From positions 4,097,501-4,161,500 of the forward strand of contig NZ_CP139482.1 in the NCBI RefSeq assembly GCF_041222825.1: a DNA stretch of 64,000 nt. The letters run 5' to 3'. The notes beneath the pieces were generated by a model, which ran no database searches, was not told the origin of the DNA, and saw only the letters and a program-made list of their open reading frames with translations. Shown here in pieces: positions 37,273-45,139 of the stretch. Numbering within the stretch: the stretch's first letter is position 1; each line of letters opens with the position of its first letter. The DNA comes from Candidatus Thalassolituus haligoni. Its GTDB lineage: Bacteria; Pseudomonadota; Gammaproteobacteria; Pseudomonadales; Oceanobacteraceae. Position numbers and translations under genes: made by a program.

Positions 37273-38511
37273 ATGAACGTTAATACCTATGAAAATCGGC
37301 TGCTGCTGATTCTGTTCGTTTGCTTTGGCTTCGTCTTTTTCGACCGCCTGGCACTGTCATTCCTGTTTCCGTTTGTGGCGGCGGACCTGAATCTGAACAA
37401 CAGCCATCTGGGCATGTTGTCGTCAGTATTGGCACTGATGTGGGCACTGTCTGGCATGACGCTGGGCCATATTGCCGACAAGAAAGAGTCAAAAAAATAC
37501 ATTCTGGTGATTTCCGTCATCGCCTTCACTCTCTGCTCCGCACTGTCGGGTCTGGTCACCACCTTTGTCAGCCTGCTGATTTTCCGAGGCCTGATGGGCA
37601 TCGCCGAAGGCCCGGTACTGCCTATTTCCCAGTCGCTGCTGGCAGCAGCCTCCAACCCCAAACGTCGTGGCCTCAACATGGGGCTGGTGAATGCCTCTGC
37701 ACCGGGTTTGATTGGTGCCATCATTGCACCCCCCATCCTGATCTGGCTGGCGACGGACTACGGTTGGCGCACCGCCTTCTATGCCACCATGGTGCCGGGA
37801 TTAATCATTGCCGCGCTGATCATGCTGTTTGTGCGCAACAAGCATGTGCATGAATCCATGGCAGCGACCCATCATCTGGGAGGCAAGGGCGACATCAAGG
37901 CCTTGCTGAAAAACCGCAATATCCTGCTCTGTGTACTGATCTCCTGCTTTTACATCTCCTGGTTTATTACCCTGATTTCTTTTACTCCCACCTTCCTGAT
38001 GCAGGCACGTGGATTCGCGCCAGACGCCATGGGCGGCATCATGGGCTCCCTGGGCTTTGCCTGGATGATCTGGGGCTTTGTAATTTCGGCGCTGTCTGAC
38101 CGTTTTGGTCGCAAACCCATGATGATTCTGTTCACCCTGATTGCCACCGCCTGCCCGATGGTACTGCTGTACGCCGATGCCGATTCCATGCTGCCGCTGG
38201 TGTTCCTGACCTACACCGGCCTCGGCTGTTTCACCCTGTTTATGGCGACCATTCCCGCTGAAACCGTCCCGGCCTCACAAGTGGCCACGGCTCTGGGTCT
38301 GATTATGGGGGTTGGTGAGCTGTTTGGAGGCTTTATTACACCAACCGTGGCGGGCTTTATGGCCGATGCCTATGGGCTGGACATCGTCATGTGGATTGCT
38401 TCCGCAGGCTCACTGATCGCCATGGTACTGGCGCTGTTCCTGAAAGAAACCGCACCGGCCAAGGTCGGTCATCTCACCGCAACCGAAGCCCTGGCCACAA
38501 CCCATGGATAA
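37273..38511 (+). CDS. MFS transporter
   Basis: Twelve-segment major facilitator protein of 412 residues. The loop 2-3 motif is GHIADKKESKK and the fourth-segment stretch FRGLMGIAEGPVLPI resembles the anion:cation symporter branch, whose members carry organic acids; the middle loop repeat SDRFGRKPMM is present. It probably imports the substrate of the neighbouring oxidoreductases (inference). ATG at 37273. Confidence 0.87.
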   Translation: MNVNTYENRLLLILFVCFGFVFFDRLALSFLFPFVAADLNLNNSHLGMLSSVLALMWALSGMTLGHIADKKESKKYILVISVIAFTLCSALSGLVTTFVSLLIFRGLMGIAEGPVLPISQSLLAAASNPKRRGLNMGLVNASAPGLIGAIIAPPILIWLATDYGWRTAFYATMVPGLIIAALIMLFVRNKHVHESMAATHHLGGKGDIKALLKNRNILLCVLISCFYISWFITLISFTPTFLMQARGFAPDAMGGIMGSLGFAWMIWGFVISALSDRFGRKPMMILFTLIATACPMVLLYADADSMLPLVFLTYTGLGCFTLFMATIPAETVPASQVATALGLIMGVGELFGGFITPTVAGFMADAYGLDIVMWIASAGSLIAMVLALFLKETAPAKVGHLTATEALATTHG

Positions 38512-38617
38512 CCACCGCTAACGACGAGGGGCTGCCTGTTTGCCAGACGCTGGGGCTGGCAGTCCTGCTGATTATTAAATGTTGCCGTCATCGGGCAGAC
38601 AAGCTGCCCAAAACAAC

Positions 38618-38665
38618 AAAAACAAAAACAAAAACAAAAACAAAAACAAAAACAAAAACAAAAAC
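38618..38665 (+). repeat. AAAAAC hexamer tract (8 units) before an outer-membrane gene
   Basis: Eight exact copies of AAAAAC run into the Shine-Dalgarno AAGGA, 11 bases before the ATG at 38677. The tract is in the untranslated leader, not in coding sequence. Confidence 0.97.
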
Positions 38666-38676
38666 AAGGAACCACC

Positions 38677-39567
38677 ATGGCTAATCACACCTACAACGCA
38701 ATCACTCTGACGGGCTTATTGAGCGCCGGATTGCTTTCTTCTGTCTCAACCCAGGCTCTGGAAATCAGTGTCGGTGACTACGAGCCACTGCCAGACCAAC
38801 TCAACCTGGCCATTTTGTACCTCAACACCACCTCAGGCTCCGATTACTACAACAAGGGCAAAAAAGTATCCGACAACTTCAAGCTGGATACCCAGGTGGC
38901 CATTGTCCGCTTGCTACACAACATTGAACTGTCCAATGGCGTCATGATGGAGCCACAAATTGTGGTGCCCTACGGCTCGCTGACCACCTCTGGAGAGGCC
39001 AATGTATTGGGTGACGCCGATGGTCAGGGCGATGCCATACTGGGCCTGCCGTTCAAATGGACACTCAACACAGCCAACAAGGACGTCTTGGCACTGGCAC
39101 CCTTTCTGTACACCCCGAGCGGCAACTACGACAAGAGCCAGGAGCTGAACATGGGGGAAAATCGCTGGCGCTTGCTGCTGCAATCGACCTACATTCGCCA
39201 CTTCAATGCCCATTGGGCACTGGATTCTGCGGCAGATGCTTCCTGGTACAGTGCCAACAATGACTACCAAAATGGCACCAGCAAACTGGAACAGGGCATG
39301 CGTTACGAACTGCAGAGCTACCTGCGTTACAAAATGGACGACAACACCATGCTGGGTGCCGGTCTCGGCCATATTGGTGGAGCAGAACGTCGCATCAATG
39401 GCGTCAGCCAGAACGACTCACAGTCGACCACTTACCTGCGGGCAACCATCAGCCACTTTGTCGCGCCGCAATGGCAACTACAGGGATTATTTGGCAAAGA
39501 TCTGGAAGTAAAACAAGGCATCAAGCAAGACACCCAGTTCCAGCTGCGAATTGTCAGAGTGTTCTGA
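38677..39567 (+). CDS. Outer-membrane beta-barrel transporter (Phenol_MetA_deg-like)
   Basis: A 296-residue secreted barrel protein. After a signal peptide (residues 1-27, cleavage near STQA) the sequence alternates hydrophobic and polar residues and has the family's pattern QIVVPYG, GLGDAILG-like GDAILGLPFKW, LAPFLYTPSGNYD and a C-terminal ending in Phe (RIVRVF), usual for barrel insertion. Members are called transporters or MetA-pathway phenol-degradation proteins; the substrate here is unknown. Just after the MFS gene, so it may provide outer-membrane entry for the same compound. Confidence 0.8.
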   Translation: MANHTYNAITLTGLLSAGLLSSVSTQALEISVGDYEPLPDQLNLAILYLNTTSGSDYYNKGKKVSDNFKLDTQVAIVRLLHNIELSNGVMMEPQIVVPYGSLTTSGEANVLGDADGQGDAILGLPFKWTLNTANKDVLALAPFLYTPSGNYDKSQELNMGENRWRLLLQSTYIRHFNAHWALDSAADASWYSANNDYQNGTSKLEQGMRYELQSYLRYKMDDNTMLGAGLGHIGGAERRINGVSQNDSQSTTYLRATISHFVAPQWQLQGLFGKDLEVKQGIKQDTQFQLRIVRVF

Positions 39568-39615
39568 TTTTACCTACCTCCTGATCCGCCCCCTTCCAGG
39601 ATGTGATCGACTAGT

Positions 39616-39653
39616 GGGACATGTCTGCTTGAACGTTGAGCAAGGCATGTCCC
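39616..39653. terminator. Hairpin after the outer-membrane gene
   Basis: GGGACATG and CATGTCCC form an eight-base perfect stem with further partial pairing inside, 49 bases after the stop and just before the integron remnant. No T-run. Confidence 0.4.
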
Positions 39654-39690
39654 GCCAGGTCTGCGTTACGCCCGCAAGAAGAGTAAGAAA

Positions 39691-39728
39691 CAACACCCCA
39701 ATGTCTGACGGATTCCGCTAGCAAACAG
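39691..39728. repeat. Left copy of island-edge direct repeat
   Basis: 38-base sequence (begins CAACACCCCAATGTCTGACG, ends TAGCAAACAG) that recurs with four or so differences and one gap at 47068-47104. It covers the point where the intI reading frame is cut off. Confidence 0.7.
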
Positions 39729-40524
39729 CTTCTGCCGTAACGGCATTGCCGCTGTTTGCCATGGCGATTTTTAGCGCTTTTCGAGGGACACTGTCGTGCA
39801 AATGATGTCTGCAATTGATTCCGGTGTCGGGATGCAAACACAAACCACTGGAGGGAAATAAAAACATCCAGGCCGATTGGCGGAAGGCATTTGGGTATTT
39901 TTTGCCCAATATGCCAGGGAGGGAGGGGCCAATCCCGCGTTGATTATCCTCTCGCTGAATTTGTAGTGATTCTTCTATTTGCTGGTGTAGCGGATCATGT
40001 AACGACGAGGGGAGCAGCGTGACCCGATCCTTGCCATCGTGAACTGTCAAGGATCCGGCGTCGAAGTTGATATCCTTGACTCTAAGCCTCAAACATTCAG
40101 TGATTCGCAACCCGGAGCCATAGAGCAGTGCAAATAACAGACGGTTACGGCCGTCCAGTTGATTAAAAATGGCCTGAACTTCGGAGCGATTCAAAACGAC
40201 AGGAAGACGCCTGGGTTTATTCGCTCGATTGAAATCCAGCTCGCCTAAAGGACGCTGGAGAAACTTGTCATACAAAAACACCAGAGCATTCAAGGCAACT
40301 CGCTGGCTATTCTATGACTCATGCTGGCGATGATACGTGCTGGTCTGATGCCAGGTGATCAAGAAAACCCATGACCTCAACAGGATCATTGCATTCGGAT
40401 GTTGGCATTGATGAAAGCGTATGTAGGCCTTGATCCAGTAAAGGTAAGTTTTTTCTGTTCTAAGGCTGTATCCATTCAGCCGCATGAAGCGAGAGATCTG
40501 GTTCAAAAACGGACTTTTACCCAT
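39718..40524 (-). pseudogene. intI: Broken integron integrase
   Basis: Tyrosine recombinase of integrons, no longer functional. The ATG at 40524 follows AGGAGGAG and opens a typical N-terminus (NQISRFMRLNGYSLRTEKTY). The frame shifts near 40390 and again near 40300-40315; in the intervening frame DPVEVMGFLDHLASDQ is readable. The catalytic region resumes with LNALVFLYDKFLQRPLGELD, LLYGSGLRITECLRLRVKD (first arginine) and the IntI-specific insert KKYPNAF ... GINCRHHLHDSV. It ends soon after at 39718, so the HxxR box and tyrosine are missing. It diverges from the TIR-like cassette, as integron layout predicts. Confidence 0.9.
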
Positions 40525-40546
40525 GGTTCTACTCCTCCTGAAATAA

Positions 40547-40562
40547 CTGTATATATGAACAG
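40547..40562. promoter_or_regulatory. LexA (SOS) box upstream of intI
   Basis: CTGTATATATGAACAG matches CTGTN8ACAG exactly and lies 23 bases upstream of the intI start. SOS control of intI through a LexA box in this position is known for many integrons. Confidence 0.85.
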
Positions 40563-40832
40563 CATAATCATGTTTGAGAAAAAATCCATGCCCGTATTTC
40601 CAGAGTGGTTGCGTGTTTTTCAGGATGCTGTTAACGTAAGTCCATGAAGTTCAATGGTTTTGCGTTTTGGGCGCAGAATTAATGCGCACGTTAAAACAGA
40701 AAAACGAGCATGCGTGTTTTTCCAGGGAGGATGGCTTTATGAAAATGGAAATTATCAATCAATCCAAATGCCTATCATCCTTTCGCAATAAATAACGCCA
40801 CCAGAAAAACGCGCATGCGCATGAATAAACTG
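40563..40832 (+). other. Probable attI region
   Basis: The stretch between the intI promoter and the first cassette, ending at the recombination core GTTAGGC (40832-40838, cut after the G). Integron attI sites lie here. It is AT-rich and has no gene; a cassette promoter is likely within it or within intI but I cannot point to it. Confidence 0.65.
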
Positions 40833-41684
40833 TTAGGCTCTATACGCACTCTGCACACGTCAGGTAATTTAATTTTGAGTATCGAATTCTTAGAGAGTGA
40901 TTTTGACAAGGTGAGTTACCTAGTGAATCTCTTGACGTCAAGAGCGACAGGTCTAGCCGCTGATTCGCGCGAATTTGAAATTTTGCGTCACGAATTGCTG
41001 AGCAATTCAAAGCTTTCTCCGCTATTACCTCAATGGTTAAAGCAGCACCGTAACCTTGATACGTTTTGGGGTTTTATAAAACAGAAATATGGAACATACG
41101 CAGAGCGCCGTACATATATTTCGGAAGAGTTTACTCCTGTTCTTGATGCGTTAGAGTTTGGACAGCCTACGCCAACTCCACCGCAGGCCAGTAAGTTTCA
41201 AAATACACCCTCTGGCATACCTAAAGTTGTTGCAAGAAACAAACGAAAGGTATTTATCGTCCATGGTCGAGACAATGAGGCAAAGCAAGAGGTAAGCCGA
41301 TTTATTGAAAAGCTCGGTTTAGAAGCGATTATCTTGCATGAACAAGCTAGCGCAGGAATGACCATAATAGAAAAAATTGAGCACTATTCAAATGATGCTG
41401 ATTTCGCACTTGTCCTTTACACGGCCTGTGATCACGGGCGTGGTGCTCACGAGTCTAATATCTCCCCAAGAAATCGAGCACGGCAAAATGTGGTGTTCGA
41501 GCACGGTTATCTCATGGCAAAACTTGGAAGGGAAAATGTATGCTCACTGGTAAAAGGTGATATAGAAACTCCAAACGATATTAGCGGGGTTGTCTACGTA
41601 GCATTGGACCCACTTGGGGCGTGGAAAACCGAAATAGCTAAAGAATTAAAGGCGTGCGGTTATGCAATCAAAGACTTCTACTAA
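40815..41684 (+). CDS. TIR-like (CAP12/PCTIR) domain protein carried on an integron cassette
   Basis: A 289-residue protein. Residues 144-265 match the TIR-like nucleotide-binding domain (CAP12/PCTIR, PF10137): RKVFIVHGRDNEAKQEVSRF, ILHEQASAGMTIIEKIE, ALVLYTACDHG, RARQNVVFEHGYLMAKLGR. The N-terminal half has the HRNLDTFWGFIKQKYGTYAERR segment that often precedes this domain. Such TIR domains act in CBASS/Pycsar anti-phage immunity as NAD-degrading effectors; no cyclase is nearby, so defence is inferred. The first ATG (40815) lies in the integron platform, outside the cassette (which begins at 40833); a TTG at 40875 (MSIEFLES) could be the cassette's own start. Codon use is more AT-rich than the core genes. 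Confidence 0.88.
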   Translation: MRMNKLLGSIRTLHTSGNLILSIEFLESDFDKVSYLVNLLTSRATGLAADSREFEILRHELLSNSKLSPLLPQWLKQHRNLDTFWGFIKQKYGTYAERRTYISEEFTPVLDALEFGQPTPTPPQASKFQNTPSGIPKVVARNKRKVFIVHGRDNEAKQEVSRFIEKLGLEAIILHEQASAGMTIIEKIEHYSNDADFALVLYTACDHGRGAHESNISPRNRARQNVVFEHGYLMAKLGRENVCSLVKGDIETPNDISGVVYVALDPLGAWKTEIAKELKACGYAIKDFY

Positions 41685-41759
41685 CCCCATAAAAAAGCCT
41701 AACAAAGTGCTGCTAGGGACAAACTTACGCTACGCTCCAGTTTGCCCCAGAGCACGGCG
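40833..41759 (+). mobile_element. Integron gene cassette with the TIR-like gene
   Basis: A 927-base unit bounded by G/TTAGGC at 40832-40838 and G/TTATGA at 41759-41765. One gene fills it and its attC site follows the stop by 12 bases, the normal compact cassette layout. Confidence 0.8.
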
Positions 41760-41765
41760 TTATGA
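41697..41765 (+). other. attC recombination site of the TIR cassette
   Basis: R'' core GCCTAAC (41697-41703) and R' core GTTATGA (41759-41765). Between them GTGCT pairs with AGCAC and GGGACAAACT pairs with AGTTTGCCCC with one mismatch, around a loop containing TACGCTACGCTCC. This imperfect hairpin with bulged bases is characteristic of attC. Confidence 0.88.
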
Positions 41766-41773
41766 GTCATAGC

Positions 41774-41899
41774 ATGTTGAGAGCCTTGTTCTTACTATTT
41801 ACCTTAATTCCGTCGATCGGATTTACTGAAGGGGACATATATAGACGCTTCCCCAATATCAAGGATGACTTGGCCCTGACACCTGCCATATGCCCTTGA
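41774..41899 (+). CDS. Truncated second cassette gene (signal-peptide-like, 41 residues)
   Basis: Starts 14 bases after the attC cut point, as cassette genes do: MLRALFLLFTLIPSIGFTEG looks like a secretion signal, then DIYRRFPNIKDDLAL. The frame ends at 41899 in sequence that appears to belong to the next insertion, and no second attC follows, so the gene is probably cut. I do not recognise the protein. Confidence 0.45.
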   Translation: MLRALFLLFTLIPSIGFTEGDIYRRFPNIKDDLALTPAICP

Positions 41900-41999
41900 T
41901 TTATTTCCTGTTAACCATCACTTGTTCGTTGCGATGACTGTCAATGGCCATCTATTTTGATCCACCTTTGGCCAATAAAATTGACCCACTTTTTGAGCA

Positions 42000-42060
42000 T
42001 TAACTGCCCAGTTTCTGCTTCAGCCGGTAGCTTTCTCCGCCCATCATAAACACCTGCGAG
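42000..42060 (-). pseudogene. Remnant of an IS21-type istB gene
   Basis: Minus-strand reading VFMMGGESYRLKQKLGS then stop resembles the C-terminal tail of IstB helper ATPases. Just after it come the repeated tracts GTGGGTCAATTTT and GTGGATCA, which look like the end of an IS21-family element. The rest of the gene is gone, cut by the IS66 element at 42061. Confidence 0.55.
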
Positions 42061-42138
42061 GTAAACGCTCAAACAACCCCATCTACCGATTTAAATAACG
42101 GCCGCTTTCATATTCTCAGGCAGCAGTTTTTCGATGTC

Positions 42139-43701
42139 TTACGCGGTTTCGCATAACGGCAACTGGGCAAACACTCTCCGTAAATACGCGTAAGGCTCCA
42201 GGTCGTTCGCTTTGGCGGTTTCTATCAGGCTGTACATCATGGCGCTGGCTTTGGCGCCACGCTGACTGTCACTGAATAACCAATTTTTGCGCCCTATCGC
42301 AAACGGTCGGATAGCATTTTCGACGGGATTATTATCGATATGAAGTCGCCCATCGGTGAGGTAGACCGTTAGTTTGTCCCAGTTTTTATCGAGGTAGGCT
42401 AAGGCTTCGCCGGTTTTTCCTTTTGGCAGGGTTTGTTGCAACGCTTTGTCCAGCCATGCTCTGAGTTTATTGAGCTGGGGCAGACTTTTTTCTTGTCGAA
42501 TTTGATATTTCTGTTCGGCTGGTTGGTCTTTAATCGCGGCTTCGATGACGTACAGTCCTTTGATCATTGTCACGGCCATGTCGGCTTTACTGACTTTTCC
42601 TTTCGGGCTTGGGCTGACTTTCTGAGCGTCGATAAACTTACGTCGAGCGTGGGCCATGCAGGCCAGTGCGACGATGCCTTTTTGCTGCCCAATACGGTGA
42701 TAGCCAATATAATCGTCGGTTTGCAGGTAGCCTTGATAATCACCAAGCAGCGATCTGGCCACATCGGTGCGACGACGACTGGCGTAATCAAATAAGATAA
42801 TGGGGTGTTCTCGATCACCGGTTTTTCGTACCCACATGTAGCTGAGGCTTTCGGCTGTTTTATCCGGTTCTTTTAAGACCTGAACTCGGGTTTCATCCAT
42901 ATGGATATAACCGCTTTCAAGTAATTGATCATTGAGCAGGTTGTAAAGTGGTTGCAGCAACTCACTGCTTTTCATCATCCAGTTGGCTAAGGTGTTGCGC
43001 GGTAAATGTATGCCCATGCGTTTGAAGATGGTTTCCATTCGATAGAGTGGCAATCCGTCTTGATATTTGGCCACAGCAATGTGCGCCAGTAAGCCTGGGC
43101 TGGCATTGCTTTTAGGGATTGGCTGCGCCGGTAAAGCGGCCATCTGCACGCCGCTTTCACAGGCTTCGCAAACGTATTTTTGTCGTGCATGCACCAAGAC
43201 TTGAACCACCGCCGGAATAATATCCAATTGCTCGCTGGTGTCTTCGCCGATGTGTTTTTTGGTGCAACCACAGGCGCAGATTTTATCGGCCAAAGGAAGA
43301 TCATGTTCAATGCGTACACGGGGTAATTCAGCCGGTAAAGGCTTACGGCCGGATGTTTTTTTAACGGGCTTGGGTGTTTCAGCCAGGGGCAATTCCGAGT
43401 GTAAGGACTCGGCGTCTATCGACTCGGCCGTATCCACTGCAGAGGCACCGGCCTCGCATTCAACCTCATCGAACAGTTCGACTTGTTGATCACTTTTTTC
43501 GCTGCTTTTACCAAACTGGCGCTGCTTAAACAGAATGATCTGTTCTTCCAAAAACTGGATGCGTGATTGTTTTTGGTTAATTAATTGTTCTTTATTTTTT
43601 AACTGATTATTTTTTTCTTCCAATAATTGATGCTGCGCTAAAAGCTGTTGTTTTAGAGCAGAAATGTCATCAGGTAAGTGATCCGTCGGTGGTATTTTCA
43701 T
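42139..43701 (-). CDS. tnpC: IS66 transposase TnpC
   Basis: DDE transposase of IS66 (520 residues). N-terminal leucine-rich coiled coil (residues 10-65), a zinc-binding part (CACGCTKKH ... YVCEACESG), and a catalytic domain with Asp residues in GYIHMDETRVQVL and YLQTDDYIGYH and the Glu in IDNNPVENAIRPFAIGRKNW. The protein is full length and appears intact. Confidence 0.95.
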   Translation of the reverse strand: MKIPPTDHLPDDISALKQQLLAQHQLLEEKNNQLKNKEQLINQKQSRIQFLEEQIILFKQRQFGKSSEKSDQQVELFDEVECEAGASAVDTAESIDAESLHSELPLAETPKPVKKTSGRKPLPAELPRVRIEHDLPLADKICACGCTKKHIGEDTSEQLDIIPAVVQVLVHARQKYVCEACESGVQMAALPAQPIPKSNASPGLLAHIAVAKYQDGLPLYRMETIFKRMGIHLPRNTLANWMMKSSELLQPLYNLLNDQLLESGYIHMDETRVQVLKEPDKTAESLSYMWVRKTGDREHPIILFDYASRRRTDVARSLLGDYQGYLQTDDYIGYHRIGQQKGIVALACMAHARRKFIDAQKVSPSPKGKVSKADMAVTMIKGLYVIEAAIKDQPAEQKYQIRQEKSLPQLNKLRAWLDKALQQTLPKGKTGEALAYLDKNWDKLTVYLTDGRLHIDNNPVENAIRPFAIGRKNWLFSDSQRGAKASAMMYSLIETAKANDLEPYAYLRRVFAQLPLCETA

Positions 43702-43724
43702 GGGTTGGAGTATACCAACCCTGG

Positions 43725-44081
43725 TTAATTCATGGCAGTGTAAAATAAGGTTTCATGCGGTTTATTATTAAAAATATCCAGACCATCCAATAATAAATTC
43801 AGTTGATGGCCGTCAATACAGATGGCAGCGCTGTCGGTCGGCTTTAGCCATTTAAAGCGCTGCTTTTCCAGGCGTTTGTACCAGAGCACAAAGCCATTGC
43901 GCTCCCAGTACAGTAACTTGATTTTATCCCGGTCGCGATTACAAAAGACAAACAGGGCATTGGCCATAGGACTAAGCTCCAGCTCTTGCTCGACCAATGC
44001 CGACAAGCCATTAATCGACTTGCGCATGTCCACGGTGCCTGCGTATAAATATACCTGAACCGCTGCACTGGGCCTAAGCAT
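43725..44081 (-). CDS. tnpB: IS66 accessory protein TnpB
   Basis: 118 residues with the IS66 Orf2 hallmark VYLYAGTVDMRKSINGLSAL, FVFCNRDRDKIKLLYWERNGF and LYKRLEK-like YKRLEKQRFKW. Needed with TnpC for transposition; its precise job is unclear. The ATG overlaps the end of tnpA by eight bases. Confidence 0.95.
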   Translation of the reverse strand: MLRPSAAVQVYLYAGTVDMRKSINGLSALVEQELELSPMANALFVFCNRDRDKIKLLYWERNGFVLWYKRLEKQRFKWLKPTDSAAICIDGHQLNLLLDGLDIFNNKPHETLFYTAMN

Positions 44082-44373
44082 ATAAAAGCCCTCGATCTTT
44101 TAATGCCAGCAACAGATCCGGTAAGGCTTCAGTTGGTAGCTCAATGATGGCTTGTGCACCCAACCTTAACCGCGCCGGAGAGGATGAGGTCACGGTGATT
44201 GGAATCAAAGCCTTTGGCTTGTCCACCACCGACTCAGCACCGGGCGATAAACGTTTACGCCAATATTGAAGGTTATGCATAGCAAGGTTGTGTTGTTTGC
44301 AAAAGGCGACCTGGGATAAACCACTGGTACGCCAAAGGCTGATGTGCTGCTGCCATTGTTCGGATTTAGTCAT
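44074..44373 (-). CDS. tnpA: IS66 accessory protein TnpA
   Basis: 99-residue Orf1 of IS66 with a helix-turn-helix type start: WQQHISLWRTSGLSQVAFCK, QHNLAMHNLQYWRKRL. Probably a DNA-binding helper of transposition. First gene of the element, 80 bases inside the inverted repeat. Confidence 0.93.
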   Translation of the reverse strand: MTKSEQWQQHISLWRTSGLSQVAFCKQHNLAMHNLQYWRKRLSPGAESVVDKPKALIPITVTSSSPARLRLGAQAIIELPTEALPDLLLALKDRGLLYA

Positions 44374-44453
44374 GAACTGTCTCGTTGAAGAATTTGAAGA
44401 CAGCTTAGGATGAATTAAGTAGTGATTTTAGATGGGGTTTATTGAGCGCTTAC

Positions 44454-44697
44454 CATTTTCTGTTTGTATCCGCTCAGAAAATCTCAAATTTTTAGCTGGA
44501 CCATTATTCGATTCTTCACTATCACGTACGTATAGTATTTCGAGCATTCCATTAGAAAACCCAAATCGACGATTTGAAGTCCCCTGCCCCTTGTGATCAC
44601 GACTAAAACTTTCTTCAAGCCCCATCGAAACCAAAAGATCACCCGCCTCTTTTGGTTTATCGGTAAGTATAAAAATGTGATCCAGCTCTAAATTCAC
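44454..44697 (-). pseudogene. VOC/glyoxalase-family cassette gene cut by IS66
   Basis: The GTG start at 44697 follows GAGGAACTGGGTG and opens LELDHIFILTDKPKEAGDLL ... GQGTSNRRFGFSNGMLEILY, the N-terminal beta-alpha-beta-beta-beta unit of a VOC (vicinal oxygen chelate) protein often found on integron cassettes. About 81 residues remain before the IS66 end at 44453; the reading continues a few codons into the element. The second half of the fold is lost. It starts about 25 bases after an attC-like core, so it is likely a former cassette in reverse orientation. Confidence 0.75.
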
Positions 44698-44715
44698 CAC
44701 CCAGTTCCTCTGAAA

Positions 44716-44789
44716 ATATAACGCCGCTCTCCGAGGAAAACCGGAGCGAAGAGTAGGTTTGCATCCGGAACGTGTCAACCTTGTTTGAG
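44716..44789 (-). other. attC-like site before the VOC cassette (inverted)
   Basis: On the minus strand CTCAAAC (44789-44783) and GTTATAT (44722-44716) are core-like ends. Inside, GGATGCAAACC pairs with GGTTTTCC around a loop TACTCTTCGCTCC that resembles the loop of the attC at 41697. Outer pairing is poor, so this call is weaker. Confidence 0.55.
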
Positions 44790-44804
44790 CCAACTCTCTA
44801 ATGA

Positions 44805-45130
44805 TTAAATTGCCTTTGCGATGACGCGCTGCAGCGTCGGGAAGTTCACTCCCTTATCAATCACCGCCTGATCGGCATTCTCTGGAACGGGATTGATACA
44901 GACTTTATTGGCCGGGGAGTTCACCACCGGACACCCTTTGCTGAAGCGTTCTGGATAACGAGCATACATCCTCTCCAGCGCCTTCTGCCTGACTCGTGCT
45001 ACAGTGAAAATCTATAGCTGTCAAAGCGACGTGGGTAGTCCGGCTGGTATTTCAGGATTTTGAACCGGGCTTCACTCATCGCGTTATCGTTACTCACCCG
45101 AGGGCGGCTATGACTGGCCGTCATCACCAG
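44805..45130 (-). pseudogene. Frameshifted transposase remnant (DDE, IS3-like)
   Basis: Two minus-strand frames carry pieces of an integrase-core transposase: SRPRVSNDNAMSEARFKIL, ending FDSYRFSL, in about 45125-45008, and ALERMYARYPERFSKGCPVV to the stop at 44805. A stop and a shift separate them, and part of the gene seems deleted. It interrupts an attC-like site. Confidence 0.7.
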
Positions 45131-45139
45131 CTCCCCAGG

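Larger units (their letters stand above)
42061..44453 (-). mobile_element. Complete IS66-family insertion sequence (2,393 bases)
   Basis: Terminal inverted repeats start GTAAACGCTCAAACAACCCC at 42061 and, from the other end, GTAAGCGCTCAATAAACCCC at 44453; GTAA(G)CG is the IS66 family end. Three genes, tnpA, tnpB and tnpC, are intact and in family order on the minus strand. The flanking eight bases (CCTGCGAG left, CATTTTCT right) do not match, so no target duplication is seen. Confidence 0.93.

Noticed and set aside
41900..42060. A complete IS21 element
   Set aside because: Only the last 17 or so codons of an istB-like frame are present; no istA and no second end were found.
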